Source: Eutrophomonas brisbanensis (GTDB lineage: Bacteria > Pseudomonadota > Gammaproteobacteria > Burkholderiales > Eutrophovitaceae). From it: a DNA stretch of 64,000 nt. The notes beneath the pieces were generated by a model, which saw only the letters and a list, made by a program, of their open reading frames with translations, was not told where the DNA came from and did not search any database. The position numbers and the translations under genes were made by a program. The stretch is from positions 186,001 to 250,000 of the forward strand of contig JAYQIQ010000001.1 in assembly GCA_038141705.1 (NCBI GenBank). The letters run 5' to 3'. Positions 15,972-26,218 of this stretch are shown here, piece after piece. Each line of letters begins with the position of its first letter. Positions within the stretch are counted from its first letter, which is position 1.

Positions 15972-17254
15972 TTAAGAAGGTTGTAAAAGGCCTCTTTTCC
16001 AGCATAAACAGCGTTAGAACCAAGCTCCTGCTCAATCCTTAAAAGTTGATTGTATTTCGCTAAACGATCGGACCGCGAAAGAGACCCAGTCTTAATTTGA
16101 CCAGCATTCGATCCAACTGAAAGATCCGCAATAAAACTATCCTCAGTTTCACCAGATCGGTGTGAGACAACCGCCGTGTATTTCGCTCGCTTTGCCATTT
16201 CAATTGCGTGCAAGGTCTCGCTGAGGGATCCTATTTGATTGATCTTTACTAGGATAGAGTTAGCGACACCCTTATCAATGCCCTCTTTTAAGATCGCCGT
16301 ATTGGTAACAAATAAATCATCACCGACGAGCTGTGTTCCAGATCCTAATTCCTGCGTTAGGATCTTCCAGCCATCCCAATCGCCTTCAGACATGCCATCC
16401 TCAATAGAAACTATCGGGTACTTTGAAACCAATGTAGCAAGGTAGCCAGTAAACTCAGACGCGTCCATTTTTAAATTTTCAGATACAAGGTGATAGGATC
16501 CGTCCTTGTGAAACTCAGAGCTCGCACAATCTAACGCGATTGCCACCTGCGACCCAACTTCGTAACCAGCTTTTTCGATTGCATCGACAACTAATTTAAT
16601 CGCATCCTCATTCGATTCAAGATTAGGCGCAAACCCTCCTTCATCTCCAACCGTGGTTGGCATACCTTTTCCCTCGATGATCTTTTTTAGAGTCTGGAAA
16701 ATCTCTGCACCACATCGCACCGCCTCCGAAAAAGTATCAAGCCCGTGCGGCACAATCATGAATTCTTGTATATCCAAACTGTTGTTCGCGTGTGCTCCTC
16801 CGTTCACCACATTCATCATTGGGACGGGAAGCTCCATTCTTCCGCTACCACCGAGGTAGCGGTAAAGAGGAATATTGAGATTCACGGATGCCGCCTTAGC
16901 TACCGCCAAAGAAGTCGCAAGAATCGCATTCGCACCAAGTTTTGCCTTGTTATCGGTCCCGTCCAACTCAATCATTATTTGGTCAACTACAGACTGTTCC
17001 GTCACATCCAGACCTATAATCGCCTCGCATATTTCCGTATTTACATTTTCGACTGCATTAAGGACGCCTTTACCCCCATATCGATTAGCATCCCCATCTC
17101 GTAACTCCACAGCCTCTCTGGACCCGGTCGATGCTCCCGAGGGTACAGCAGCTCTACCAATCACCCCAGAATCAAGGTGTACATCAACCTCGACTGTCGG
17201 GTTTCCCCTTGAATCTATAATTTCACGACCAATTACATCAACTATTGCACTCAT
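15968..17254 (-). CDS. eno: Enolase
   Basis: Glycolytic enzyme converting 2-phosphoglycerate to phosphoenolpyruvate, also a degradosome partner in many gammaproteobacteria. It is 428 residues: REIIDSRGNPTVEVDV, VPSGASTGSREAVELRDGD, PMMNVVNGGAHANNSLDIQEFMIVP, TTVGDEGGFAPNLESNEDA, the metal ligand region SIEDGMSEGDWDGW, QLVGDDLFVTN, LVKINQIGSLSETL and the signature AVVSHRSGETEDSFIADL. It is intact. Confidence 0.98.
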   Translation of the reverse strand: MSAIVDVIGREIIDSRGNPTVEVDVHLDSGVIGRAAVPSGASTGSREAVELRDGDANRYGGKGVLNAVENVNTEICEAIIGLDVTEQSVVDQIMIELDGTDNKAKLGANAILATSLAVAKAASVNLNIPLYRYLGGSGRMELPVPMMNVVNGGAHANNSLDIQEFMIVPHGLDTFSEAVRCGAEIFQTLKKIIEGKGMPTTVGDEGGFAPNLESNEDAIKLVVDAIEKAGYEVGSQVAIALDCASSEFHKDGSYHLVSENLKMDASEFTGYLATLVSKYPIVSIEDGMSEGDWDGWKILTQELGSGTQLVGDDLFVTNTAILKEGIDKGVANSILVKINQIGSLSETLHAIEMAKRAKYTAVVSHRSGETEDSFIADLSVGSNAGQIKTGSLSRSDRLAKYNQLLRIEQELGSNAVYAGKEAFYNLLK

Positions 17255-17306
17255 TGCTTAACACCAATATTTTGTTTTTTAGAATAAGTCGCTCTCATCA
17301 TACGGT

Positions 17307-18119
17307 CTAAGCCTTGACGATTTTATCTAGGCCTATCACCATTTTAAGCAAGTCCTTCATTCGTTTGAGAGGCCAAGCATTTGGCCCATCTGACAAAGCC
17401 TGATCTGGCCGAGGATGCGTCTCCATAAAAAGACCATCGATACCCGTTGCGACTGCTGCGCGCGCTAGAGCTGGAACAAATTCGCGTTGCCCACCACTCT
17501 TATCACCCTGACCACCAGGAAGTTGCACAGAATGAGTTGCATCAAAAACTACTGGACACCCAGTAAGACGAAGTGTCACTAATGACCGCATATCTGATAC
17601 GAGATTGTTGTATCCAAAACTCGCCCCTCGCTCACAAACGAGTATATTTTCTTCTCCACTCGCCTGCCTCGCTTTTTCCACGACGTTTTTCATGTCCAGC
17701 GGAGCAAGGAATTGACCCTTCTTAATATTGACAGGTCGGCCAGATCTCGCCACTGCTTTTATAAAATCAGTTTGTCGACAGAGGAATGCTGGAGTCTGGA
17801 GCACATCAACAACCTCAGAAACTGGCTCAATCTCATCAATGCTGTGTACATCTGTGAGCACCGGGATATGAAGCTTTTCCCTAATTTCTGACAATATTTT
17901 TAAACCCTGTTCTAGACCCAACCCCCGGAATGAATTCTGAGAACTTCTATTAGCCTTGTCGTAAGAAGCCTTAAAGATATAGGGGATCCCAAGCTGTGCA
18001 GTTATCCCCTTCATCTCGGCGGCAACCTCGAGCGCTAATTCCGCAGACTCAAGTACGCACGGTCCAGCTATCAAGAATAATGGCGCTTGATCACCAACCG
18101 GAAAACCACAAAGTTTCAC
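17307..18119 (-). CDS. kdsA: 3-deoxy-D-manno-octulosonate 8-phosphate synthase KdsA
   Basis: Condenses arabinose 5-phosphate with phosphoenolpyruvate to make Kdo-8-P for lipopolysaccharide. It is 270 residues: LFLIAGPCVLESAELALEVA, YIFKASYDKANRSSQNSFRG, VLTDVHSIDEIEPVSEVVDV, QTPAFLCRQTDFI, VNIKKGQFLAPLDM, ERGASFGYNNLVSDMRSL and VVFDATHSVQLPGG. It overlaps the pyrG stop by 4 bases (ATGA). Its PEP substrate is the product of the adjacent eno. It is intact. Confidence 0.97.
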   Translation of the reverse strand: MKLCGFPVGDQAPLFLIAGPCVLESAELALEVAAEMKGITAQLGIPYIFKASYDKANRSSQNSFRGLGLEQGLKILSEIREKLHIPVLTDVHSIDEIEPVSEVVDVLQTPAFLCRQTDFIKAVARSGRPVNIKKGQFLAPLDMKNVVEKARQASGEENILVCERGASFGYNNLVSDMRSLVTLRLTGCPVVFDATHSVQLPGGQGDKSGGQREFVPALARAAVATGIDGLFMETHPRPDQALSDGPNAWPLKRMKDLLKMVIGLDKIVKA

Positions 18120-19756
18120 CGATTAATCTCCACTTTTTTACTTCGATCACGGGCCGCCTCAATAAAGCCACTAAAAAGTGGGTGGCCAGCACGCGGTGTT
18201 GACGTAAATTCGGGATGAAACTGACACGCTATGAACCAAGGATGATCCTTTATCTCAACCACCTCACACAGATTTTCCACGGGGGACTTGCCGGATATTG
18301 TTAAACCGCCCGACACCAACTGATCGACGTAATTATTATTAACCTCATATCGATGACGATGTCTCTCTGAAATAAATTCAGAACCATAAATTTGTCTGAT
18401 TTTCGTTCCGTCGAGAAGATCTGCACGCTGCGCTCCAAGCCGCATGGTACCCCCGAGATCAGATTCCGCACTTCGTGTTTCCTTCTCCCCAGAAGCATCC
18501 TGCCACTCAGTTATTAGGCCGATCACTGGATTTTTAGTCTTTGCATCAAACTCGGTGCTGTGAGCATCAGCTAAACCGAGAACATTCCTCGCGAACTCAA
18601 TAACAGCCAATTGCATACCCAAACAAATACCCAGGTAAGGTACGGAATTTTCCCGAGCAAAGCGAATCGCTTCTATCTTTCCTTGAACGCCTCTCTGACC
18701 AAAACCACCAGGGACTAGTATTGCATCAACATTCTGTAACTTTTCGACACCATCTTTCTCAATAGACTCTGAATCAATATAGATAATATTTATTTTCGCG
18801 CTGCAATGGATTCCGGCATGAACGAGCGCCTCAGAAAGCGACTTATACGACTCCGTAAGATCTACGTATTTTCCAACTAGCGCTATCGTTACAGAATCTT
18901 TCGGGTTCTCTAAGCTCGATACTATTCGGTCCCAAGGTCCTAAGTCCGCCGGTGCAACCTGGAGATTTAACCTTTTCAAAATAATATCGTCGAGCTTCTG
19001 AGCATGAAGCACCGAAGGGATTTTGTAGATGCTATCAACATCCATCGCAGAAATAACAGCATCAACATTTACGTTTGTAAATAGTGCAATCTTTGCTCGC
19101 TCATGGTCAGGCACCACTCGGTCTGCTCGACACAAAAGCACATCTGGCTGAATACCGATCTCTCTCAATTCTTTAACCGAGTGCTGAGTAGGCTTTGTTT
19201 TAATTTCTCCAGCCGAAGGAATATACGGCACTAGAGTCAAGTGGATAAAACAGGCATTTTCACGACCAACCTCGATACTCATTTGCCTCGCAGCCTCGAG
19301 AAATGGCAATGACTCTATATCACCAACTGTTCCGCCAATTTCAACCAGCGCCACATCGTAGCCATCTGCACCGTCTTTGATGTGCTGCTTTATCTCGTCT
19401 GTGATGTGCGGTATGACTTGGACAGTCCCGCCCAAGTAATCGCCTCTTCGTTCTTTTCTTAAAACACTCTCGTATATTTGACCAGTCGTAAAATTATTGG
19501 TCTTTTTCATCCGGACGTTCACAAAACGCTCATAGTGCCCTAGATCAAGGTCGGTCTCCGCCCCATCATCTGTAACAAAAACCTCTCCGTGTTGGAAAGG
19601 ACTCATCGTTCCAGGGTCAACATTGATGTAGGGGTCGAGCTTGAGCAGAGTTAACCTAATACCTCTTGACTCAAGTATAGCAGCGAGAGAGGCAGACGCG
19701 ATCCCTTTACCAAGGGACGAGACGACACCACCAGTTACGAAGATATATTTAGTCAT
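18116..19756 (-). CDS. pyrG: CTP synthase PyrG
   Basis: ATP-dependent amination of UTP to CTP using glutamine. It is 546 residues. The N-terminal synthase domain has YIFVTGGVVSSLGKGIASASLA, LDPYINVDPGTMSPFQHGEVFVTDDGAETDLDLGHYERF and LVEIGGTVGDIESLPFLEAAR. The C-terminal class I glutamine amidotransferase has PGGFGQRGVQGKI, YLGICLGMQLAVIEFARNV with the nucleophile Cys, and the His/Glu of CQFHPEFTSTPR. It is the first of the pyrG-kdsA-eno-ftsB operon. It is intact. Confidence 0.98.
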   Translation of the reverse strand: MTKYIFVTGGVVSSLGKGIASASLAAILESRGIRLTLLKLDPYINVDPGTMSPFQHGEVFVTDDGAETDLDLGHYERFVNVRMKKTNNFTTGQIYESVLRKERRGDYLGGTVQVIPHITDEIKQHIKDGADGYDVALVEIGGTVGDIESLPFLEAARQMSIEVGRENACFIHLTLVPYIPSAGEIKTKPTQHSVKELREIGIQPDVLLCRADRVVPDHERAKIALFTNVNVDAVISAMDVDSIYKIPSVLHAQKLDDIILKRLNLQVAPADLGPWDRIVSSLENPKDSVTIALVGKYVDLTESYKSLSEALVHAGIHCSAKINIIYIDSESIEKDGVEKLQNVDAILVPGGFGQRGVQGKIEAIRFARENSVPYLGICLGMQLAVIEFARNVLGLADAHSTEFDAKTKNPVIGLITEWQDASGEKETRSAESDLGGTMRLGAQRADLLDGTKIRQIYGSEFISERHRHRYEVNNNYVDQLVSGGLTISGKSPVENLCEVVEIKDHPWFIACQFHPEFTSTPRAGHPLFSGFIEAARDRSKKVEINR

Positions 19757-19846
19757 CTACATTACTGCTTTCGAGATACTCGTGATGCCCGCGATTGTAA
19801 CACCGACGAAGCTCTCTAAACCTTGTCCACACAAAAATTTGAAAAT

Positions 19847-22258
19847 TTATGCAGCCGCCTTATTCGCTAGATGTTTTCCAAGGTATAACCAAGTGTCAAC
19901 AACTGTATCGGGATTCAAGGATATGGCACCAATGCCTTCCTCGGCTAGCCACTCAGCGAGATCGGGATGATCCGATGGCCCTTGCCCACAAATACCGACG
20001 TACTTTCCCTTCCTGCGACATGCATCAATTGCGAGATGCAACATTTTTTTGACCGCCGGGTCCCGCTCATCGAATTGACCAGCTACGATGCCCGAATCTC
20101 TGTCTAAACCAAGCGTCAATTGAGTCATATCATTCGAACCAATAGAAAACCCATCAAAATATTCCAAAAATTCGTCCGCTAAAATCGCATTGGCGGGTAT
20201 TTCACACATCATGATAATTCTCAAACCATTCTTACCACGCTCGAGCCCGTGCGAAGCCAGTATCTCTATAACCTGACGAGCCTCATCTACAGTCCTTACA
20301 AATGGGACCATAATTTCTATATTGGTTAACCCCATCTCATCTCGGACGTGCTTGAGCGCTCTGCATTCGAACTCGAAGCATTCCGAAAAGCTTTCGGATA
20401 TATATCTGGAGGCCCCTCTAAAACCTAACATCGGATTCTCCTCCTCCGGCTCGAAGATTTTTCCACCGATAAGACTAGAGTACTCGTTAGATTTAAAATC
20501 TGACAATCGAACGATCACAGATTTTGGGAAGAACGCAGCCCCCAAGGTACTGATTCCCTCCTTCAGTTTCTCGACATAAAAACTAATCGGATCTGCGTAT
20601 CCGGCGATCTGGTTTGAAATCTGTTGACGGATCTCAGCAGACAGACTATCAAACTCAATAGCTGCTTTCGGATGGATTCCTATCATCCTGGCAATAATAA
20701 ATTCGAGACGCGCCAGACCAATACCCGCATTCGGGAGCTTTTGAAAATCAAACGCTAACTCTGGATTTCCAACATTCATCCCAACCTTCACTGGGATATC
20801 AGGAAGCTTATCGAGCTGAATTTTCATTACATCTACATCAAGTATTCCTTTGTAAACAAAACCAGAGTCTCCCTCAGCACACGACACCGTCACGTGATCC
20901 CCTTCGGACAATACCTCAGTGGCAATTGCTGAACCTACGACCGCTGGAATACCAAGTTCCCTCGCGATAATGGCAGCATGACACGTTCGCCCTCCTCTGT
21001 TTGTAACGATTGCAGAAGCTTTTTTCATTACTGGCTCCCAGTCGGGATCGGTCATGTCCGTCACAAGAACATCGCCCTCGAGTACCCGATGCATCTCACT
21101 CGCATCCTTTACCAAACGCACTACCCCAGACCCAATTTTGCTGCCAATCGCTCTGCCCTCAACGAGGATATCACCCCGGTTCTTCAACTTGAAACGCTCT
21201 TGCACGGCAGAAGCATCCTCCTGGGCCATTACAGTTTCCGGACGAGCCTGAAGGATATAAATCTTTCCATCTACACCATCTTTACCCCACTCGATATCCA
21301 TTGGCCTTTTATAATGCTTTTCGATTTTTATCGCGTGTTCGGCGAGCTCTATCACATCTGGATCTTCTATAGAAAATCGACGAGCATCGGTTTCCTCAAC
21401 ATCAATGGTTACGGTAGATTTCCCAGCAGCTCTATCTGCGCTAAAAATCATTTTTAATGCCTTGCTACCCAGATTCTTTCTAAGTATTGCAGGTCGCTTA
21501 TTCTCGACAGCCGGTTTGTATACGTAAAACTCGTCAGGGTTTACTTGACCCTGAACAACCGTTTCGCCAAGTCCATAAGCAGAGGTAATGAACACGACCT
21601 TGTCGAATCCAGATTCCGTGTCGAGCGTAAACATTACTCCGCTTGACCCGCTATCAGATCGAACCATTCGTTGGATGCCAGCAGAAAGCGCTACATCAGC
21701 GTGTTCAAACCCCTTGTGTACGCGGTAGGAAATTGCTCTATCGTTGTATAGGGACGCAAAAACGTGCTTTATTGCTTCCAAAATATTCTCAAAACCCGAA
21801 ATATTCAGATAACTTTCTTGCTGCCCGGCAAACGATGCATCGGGCAAATCCTCCGCAGTGGCGGAAGATCTTACTGCGAACGTGACCGACTCTCCCTCTC
21901 GATCAACAAGATCTTGATATGCCGCTCGAAAGGCCTCTACGAGGTCATCAGGAAAAGGGGAGGAAACTATCCATTGCCGAATCATCTTTCCAGTTTTTGC
22001 GAGGGCATCCAAGTCCTCTGTATCCAATGCAGACAACTCAGCGTTTATCTTTTCGGTCAAACCCGAAACTGTCAGGAAATGTTTAAACGCAGTTGCTGTT
22101 GTCGCGAAGCCACCAGGGACTCTTACCCCGACTTCAGAAAGTTGACTGATCATCTCACCGAGAGATGAGTTCTTTCCACCAACCTCATCTACGTCTGTCA
22201 TACGTAATTTTTCAAAAGGGATGGCGTAAATGCTAGATTTTTGATCTGTTATGCTCAT
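19847..22258 (-). CDS. ppsA: Phosphoenolpyruvate synthase PpsA
   Basis: Makes PEP from pyruvate and ATP for gluconeogenesis. It is 803 residues. The N-terminal ATP-binding part has VGGKNSSLGEM, VRSSATAEDLPDASFAGQQESYLN and the swivelling His domain TNRGGRTCHAAIIARELGIPAVVG with the phosphorylated His. The C-terminal PEP/pyruvate domain has GIGLARLEFII, NPMLGFRGASRY, MVPFVRTVDEA and FSIGSNDMTQLTLGLDRDS, ending with YVGICGQGPSDHPDLAEWL. It is divergent from its regulator ppsR. It is intact. Confidence 0.97.
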   Translation of the reverse strand: MSITDQKSSIYAIPFEKLRMTDVDEVGGKNSSLGEMISQLSEVGVRVPGGFATTATAFKHFLTVSGLTEKINAELSALDTEDLDALAKTGKMIRQWIVSSPFPDDLVEAFRAAYQDLVDREGESVTFAVRSSATAEDLPDASFAGQQESYLNISGFENILEAIKHVFASLYNDRAISYRVHKGFEHADVALSAGIQRMVRSDSGSSGVMFTLDTESGFDKVVFITSAYGLGETVVQGQVNPDEFYVYKPAVENKRPAILRKNLGSKALKMIFSADRAAGKSTVTIDVEETDARRFSIEDPDVIELAEHAIKIEKHYKRPMDIEWGKDGVDGKIYILQARPETVMAQEDASAVQERFKLKNRGDILVEGRAIGSKIGSGVVRLVKDASEMHRVLEGDVLVTDMTDPDWEPVMKKASAIVTNRGGRTCHAAIIARELGIPAVVGSAIATEVLSEGDHVTVSCAEGDSGFVYKGILDVDVMKIQLDKLPDIPVKVGMNVGNPELAFDFQKLPNAGIGLARLEFIIARMIGIHPKAAIEFDSLSAEIRQQISNQIAGYADPISFYVEKLKEGISTLGAAFFPKSVIVRLSDFKSNEYSSLIGGKIFEPEEENPMLGFRGASRYISESFSECFEFECRALKHVRDEMGLTNIEIMVPFVRTVDEARQVIEILASHGLERGKNGLRIIMMCEIPANAILADEFLEYFDGFSIGSNDMTQLTLGLDRDSGIVAGQFDERDPAVKKMLHLAIDACRRKGKYVGICGQGPSDHPDLAEWLAEEGIGAISLNPDTVVDTWLYLGKHLANKAAA

Positions 22259-22345
22259 GTTTTCCAGGGGTATTTGGATTGGACAAAATTAAGCTGATAT
22301 TGTACCGCCAGAACTAAAATATTGCACCACAACAAATAAGAATTC

Positions 22346-23164
22346 ATGACAAAACGAACTGCATTTTTTATTTCAGACCGAACCGGTATTACTGCTGAAA
22401 TGCTTGGACACGGACTGCTGACCCAATTTGAAGAAATAGACTTTACCGAAATTACACTACCGTTTATAGATTCTGAGGAAAAAGCCGGTGACGCGGTAAC
22501 TCAAATAAATTCTGCTGGAGTAGAGGATGGAAACAGACCTTTAATCTTTAGCACACTTGTCGACTCTACTATCGCACACAAAATCAAGCAGGCTGACGCC
22601 CTTTATCTCGACTGCTTTCAAATATTTATTGCCCCGATGGAATTGGAACTAAAAATTCAATCTAATCACTCGATTGGAAAATCACATAGCACGAGAGGTT
22701 CTGGGTATTTAAATCGGATGGAGGCCGTCAATTTTGCACTCGCATCTGATGACGGCCAATCTACCAGAGATCTGGAAAAAGCTGAGGTCATTCTTGTTGG
22801 AGTCTCGAGGTGCGGGAAAACTCCCACTTGCCTCTATCTCGGCATGCAGTTCGGCATAAAAGCCGCCAACGTTCCTATCATTCCCGAGGATATGGAGGTC
22901 ATGAAATTTCCAAAGGCGCTTGATAAATTTAGGCACAAAATTTTTGGACTATCAATTGACCCAAGCCGACTCTCTGCTATCCGCAGCGAGCGTAGGCCGA
23001 ATAGCAAATACGCGTCCCTAAAGAATTGCGAAACAGAAGTCCGGCTTGCAAAGGCCCTCATGGATCAAGAGGGGATTCCGCATTTAGATACAACCTCTCG
23101 ATCGATTGAAGAGCTCGCGACTGTGATTGTTCAGCAGGCCAAATTACGCCGAAAAGCACACTAG
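22346..23164 (+). CDS. ppsR: PEP synthase regulatory protein PpsR (DUF299 kinase/pyrophosphorylase)
   Basis: Bifunctional enzyme that inactivates PEP synthase by ADP-dependent Thr phosphorylation and reactivates it by Pi-dependent dephosphorylation. It is 272 residues: FFISDRTGITAEMLGHGLLTQF at the N-terminus, the P-loop VGVSRCGKTPTCLYLG, GIKAANVPIIPEDMEV and GLSIDPSRLSAIRSERRPNSKYASL. It is divergently paired with its target ppsA across 87 bases. It is intact. Confidence 0.95.
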   Translation: MTKRTAFFISDRTGITAEMLGHGLLTQFEEIDFTEITLPFIDSEEKAGDAVTQINSAGVEDGNRPLIFSTLVDSTIAHKIKQADALYLDCFQIFIAPMELELKIQSNHSIGKSHSTRGSGYLNRMEAVNFALASDDGQSTRDLEKAEVILVGVSRCGKTPTCLYLGMQFGIKAANVPIIPEDMEVMKFPKALDKFRHKIFGLSIDPSRLSAIRSERRPNSKYASLKNCETEVRLAKALMDQEGIPHLDTTSRSIEELATVIVQQAKLRRKAH

Positions 23165-23182
23165 CTAGATGAACCTTTCGAT

Positions 23183-23761
23183 TCAGGTCTTTTGACGCTC
23201 AATAATTCGTCTGACCGGATCTAATGTCCTCCGATGATGTGGTGTCAAGCCAATATCGTTAATGATCTCAATATGCTTTTTGGTTGGATAACCCTTATGA
23301 GCATCAAACATCCACTGAGGAAACTGGTCATGCAACTCCCTCATTCTGTTATCTCGCGCCACTTTGGCGATTATAGATGCTGCAGATATCGCCTTCTCAG
23401 TCTGATCACCTCGAATAATTGACCGGACCTCAATATCGATATCGCTGGGAACATGATTTCCATCGACTAACACCAAATCAGGCCTCGCATCCAACATCTT
23501 GATGGCCCGTTTCATAGCGAGCAGGCTCGCCTTTAAGATATTCATCTGATCAATTTCAGCAACAGTCGCAAAGGAGACGGCCCAACTTAATGCAGCAGAC
23601 TTAATTTCTTTGCATAGGCGATCTCTCGCGCTTGGAGACAATTTCTTAGAATCGACAATACCTGTAATCTCACAACCTTGATCCAAGATCACAGCCGCTG
23701 CAAATACCTCACCAGCTATTGGCCCTCTCCCCGCCTCGTCGACACCGGCAACTAAGATCAT
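23183..23761 (-). CDS. rnhB: Ribonuclease HII
   Basis: Removes RNA from RNA-DNA hybrids and ribonucleotides from DNA. It is 192 residues: VAGVDEAGRGPIAGEVFAAAVIL with catalytic Asp-Glu, VDSKKLSPSARDRL, LVDGNHVPS and the loop GDQTEKAISAASIIAKVARD. It directly abuts lpxB (lpxB's TAA is followed by this ATG), as in E. coli. The dnaE-accA pair that often comes next is absent, and ppsR converges instead. It is intact. Confidence 0.96.
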   Translation of the reverse strand: MILVAGVDEAGRGPIAGEVFAAAVILDQGCEITGIVDSKKLSPSARDRLCKEIKSAALSWAVSFATVAEIDQMNILKASLLAMKRAIKMLDARPDLVLVDGNHVPSDIDIEVRSIIRGDQTEKAISAASIIAKVARDNRMRELHDQFPQWMFDAHKGYPTKKHIEIINDIGLTPHHRRTLDPVRRIIERQKT

Positions 23762-24930
23762 TTACTCATGGATACTACCAGTTATCATTGCAGATACTAT
23801 GTTGGCTCCACGCGTCGCCGCACCTCTTCTAAGATCGACATGTAATTCCCTAAACCGAGAAATGACTCTGTCCCGCAAATATTTGTCGGTCAGCAGTTTC
23901 CTCACACTCGAAACGACGTTGTCCGCATTGGCGTCAGACTGAATAAGCTCAGTGACAACATTCTCACCAAGAAGTAAATTCGGCAACGAAATAAATTTAG
24001 TGATAGCTTTGCGCTTCATGAGAATTTCCGTTAACCGAGGTACTTTGTAGACAACCACCATTGGACATTTACATAGAGCCGCCTCTAATGTCGCGGTACC
24101 CGATGCCACAACAGCAACATCGGAGGCAATCAACACCGTTTTAGCATTTCCGATCGTGACAGTTATACACCCTTTCAAAATTTCAATACTCTCTAGAGCA
24201 GCAATAACTCTCGATCGATGTTCAGCACTGATCACAGGCATAAAAAACCGGAAATTCGAGTTTTCTCTCAACAGCCGTTGGGCAACGTCTCGCATTAAGC
24301 CAAGGAGTTGCTCAATCTCTGCATCGCGACTCCCCGGAAGTAAGGCAATCGATAAACATTAGGAGATAGTCCAACATCCGTCTTAGCATGGGAAACATTA
24401 GGTTCCATTTCAATATCATCAGCAAGAGGATGCCCGATATAACTACAAGGAACACCTTCCCTTTTGAAGATTTCCTTCTCCATCGGAAATATAGACAATA
24501 CCCTGTCTACGGATCGTTTTATTTTTTTAGTACGCTCTGGTCTCCATGCCCATATTGCAGGGCTGACATACTGAACGGTCTTTATTCCTCTGGCGCGCAG
24601 CCTTTGCTCGAGTGATAAGTTGAAGTCAGGAGCATCAATCCCTATCACGATATCGGGGTCTTCAAGGAGGATACGCTTGAATAATTTCCTCCGAATATTA
24701 AGTAGTCGAGGAAGGCTCTTGATCACCTCCACGTAGCCCCTAACAGATAAGTGTTCTAACGGATACCAGCTTTCGAATCCCAACACCTGCATATGCTCGC
24801 CGCCAATACCCTTTGCCGATAAACCTGGGTGAATGAGCATCAATTCACGAAGAAGGCGAGCCCCAAGCAAATCTCCGGATGCCTCACCGGCAACCATGAT
24901 AATTTTCATCGTGGAGTTGATCAGGCTCAT
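23762..24930 (-). CDS. lpxB: Lipid-A-disaccharide synthase LpxB (frameshifted)
   Basis: Glycosyltransferase joining UDP-diacylglucosamine and lipid X. The N-terminal half shows IIMVAGEASGDLLGARLLREL, GIGGEHMQVLGFES, VIGIDAPDFNLSLEQRLRARGI, QYVSPAIWAWRPERTKKI and IGHPLADDIE. The frame breaks near 24345. In the next frame ALLPGSRDAEIEQLLGLMRD leads into the second half: VASGTATLEAALCKCPMVVVYKV, ISLPNLLLGENVVTELIQ. Restored length is about 389. The start is either 24930 or an internal ATG at 24909 (MKIIMVAGEASGD), which fits homologues better. The gene is essential in most Gram-negatives, so the break is probably an error. Confidence 0.92.
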
Positions 24931-24938
24931 TTAAAAAG

Positions 24939-25711
24939 CTAGCGAATAATTCCTCTTCCGCTACGCGTCTTAAGAAAATCAACCAATAATCCTAGTTTCG
25001 AATTACTGCTCTCTTGCAATTCCAAACTAGTAACCGCATCAGGAAGGGTGTTAGATGATCGATAAAGGGTTTTATAGGCTTTCTTAATGTCGGCAATATC
25101 CGCGGAGGTGAACCCCTTCTTTTAAGTCCCTCGACATTGATGCCGTGTGGCTTCACAGTATTTCCCATACACATCACGAACGGAGGCACATCCGAAACTA
25201 CTACAGACCCTACACCACAAAATGCGTGGTCACCTACACGACAAAATTGGTGTATCCCAGTAAACCCCCCCAAGATTGCATAGTTACCAACGCGTACGTG
25301 TCCAGCTAGCTGCACACAATTCGCCAGGACCACGTCATTGCTAACCACGCAGTCGTGAGCGATGTGAACGTATGCCATGATCCAGTTACGATCACCAACC
25401 TTCGTAATCCCAGCGTCCTGCTGAGTACCGAGATTAAAAGTACAAAATTCTCTTATGACATTGTCATCACCGATTTCGAGAAACGTTTTTTCGCGCTTGT
25501 ACTTTTTATCTTGTGGAATTTCTCCGAGTACAGCATGGTGAAACACTTGGTTACGCTCCCCCAGCTTTGTATTCCGAGCAATGACCACATGAGAACCGAT
25601 CGTAGTCTTGTTTCCGATTGCAACGTCCTCACCAATATGACAAAACGGACCAATCGTTACCTCCTCACCAATTTCAGCGGTCGGATGTATTATCGCGCTG
25701 CTATGGATCAT
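24939..25711 (-). CDS. lpxA: UDP-N-acetylglucosamine acyltransferase LpxA (frameshifted near the C-terminus)
   Basis: First step of lipid A synthesis. It is a left-handed beta-helix of hexapeptide repeats: IHPTAEIGEEVTIGPFCHIG, IGSHVVIARNTKLGERNQVF, REFCTFNLGTQQDAG, MAYVHIAHDCVV with the catalytic His, and GHVRVGNYAILGGFTGIHQF. The frame breaks at the CCCC at 25113-25116 (G-run on the coding strand). With one G restored the normal tail appears: GFTSADIADIKKAYKTLYRS through LKTRSGRGIIR to TAG at 24939. Restored length is about 257, typical of the family. Confidence 0.94.
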
Positions 25712-26139
25712 TTATCTCTCATGGTACACATCAGCGTCGCCTCGGAGGCAACCACGTTACCGACCTTGGCAAACGCCTCAAACTTCCATATCCCCTTCAG
25801 ATTTCGGATTATCTTCGCCTCTATCAACAATTGATCTCCAGGAACGACCGGGCGCTTAAATCGGGCGCCATCAATGCCAACGAAATAAACCACACTGCCC
25901 TCTGGCTTACCATGTCCTAGAGATTTGAACGCGAGTAACGCTGCCGCTTGAGCCATCGCCTCGATGATGAGCACGCCAGGCATAACTGGGTGATCCGGAA
26001 AATGCCCCACAAAAAGGTTCATTTATCGTAACGTTCTTCAGCGCCACCAAACGTTCTCCAGCAACAAATTCTTCAACCCTGTCTAACAAAAGGAACGGGT
26101 AACGATGGGGTAAAATTTCAGAATTTCGCTAATATTCAT
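25708..26139 (-). CDS. fabZ: 3-hydroxyacyl-[ACP] dehydratase FabZ (two frameshifts)
   Basis: Fatty acid synthesis dehydratase. The start ATG at 26139 gives MNISEILKFLPHRYPFLLLD once one base is restored near 26113. LLDRVEEFVAGERLVALKNVTINEPF follows, then a second loss at the A5 of 26011-26015 (T-run on the coding strand). Restoring it gives the active-site segment FFVGHFPDHPVMPGVLIIEAMAQAA with catalytic His and Glu. The end is ASEATLMCTMRDK. Total is about 144 residues, the usual length. It overlaps lpxA by 4 bases. Confidence 0.92.
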
Positions 26140-26218
26140 ATTAGATTTGACCAGAGTAATTATTGTTAGATAACAAATTAAAGATAGCGCGCAAAAGCGC
26201 AGCACTTTGAGTTTGTCG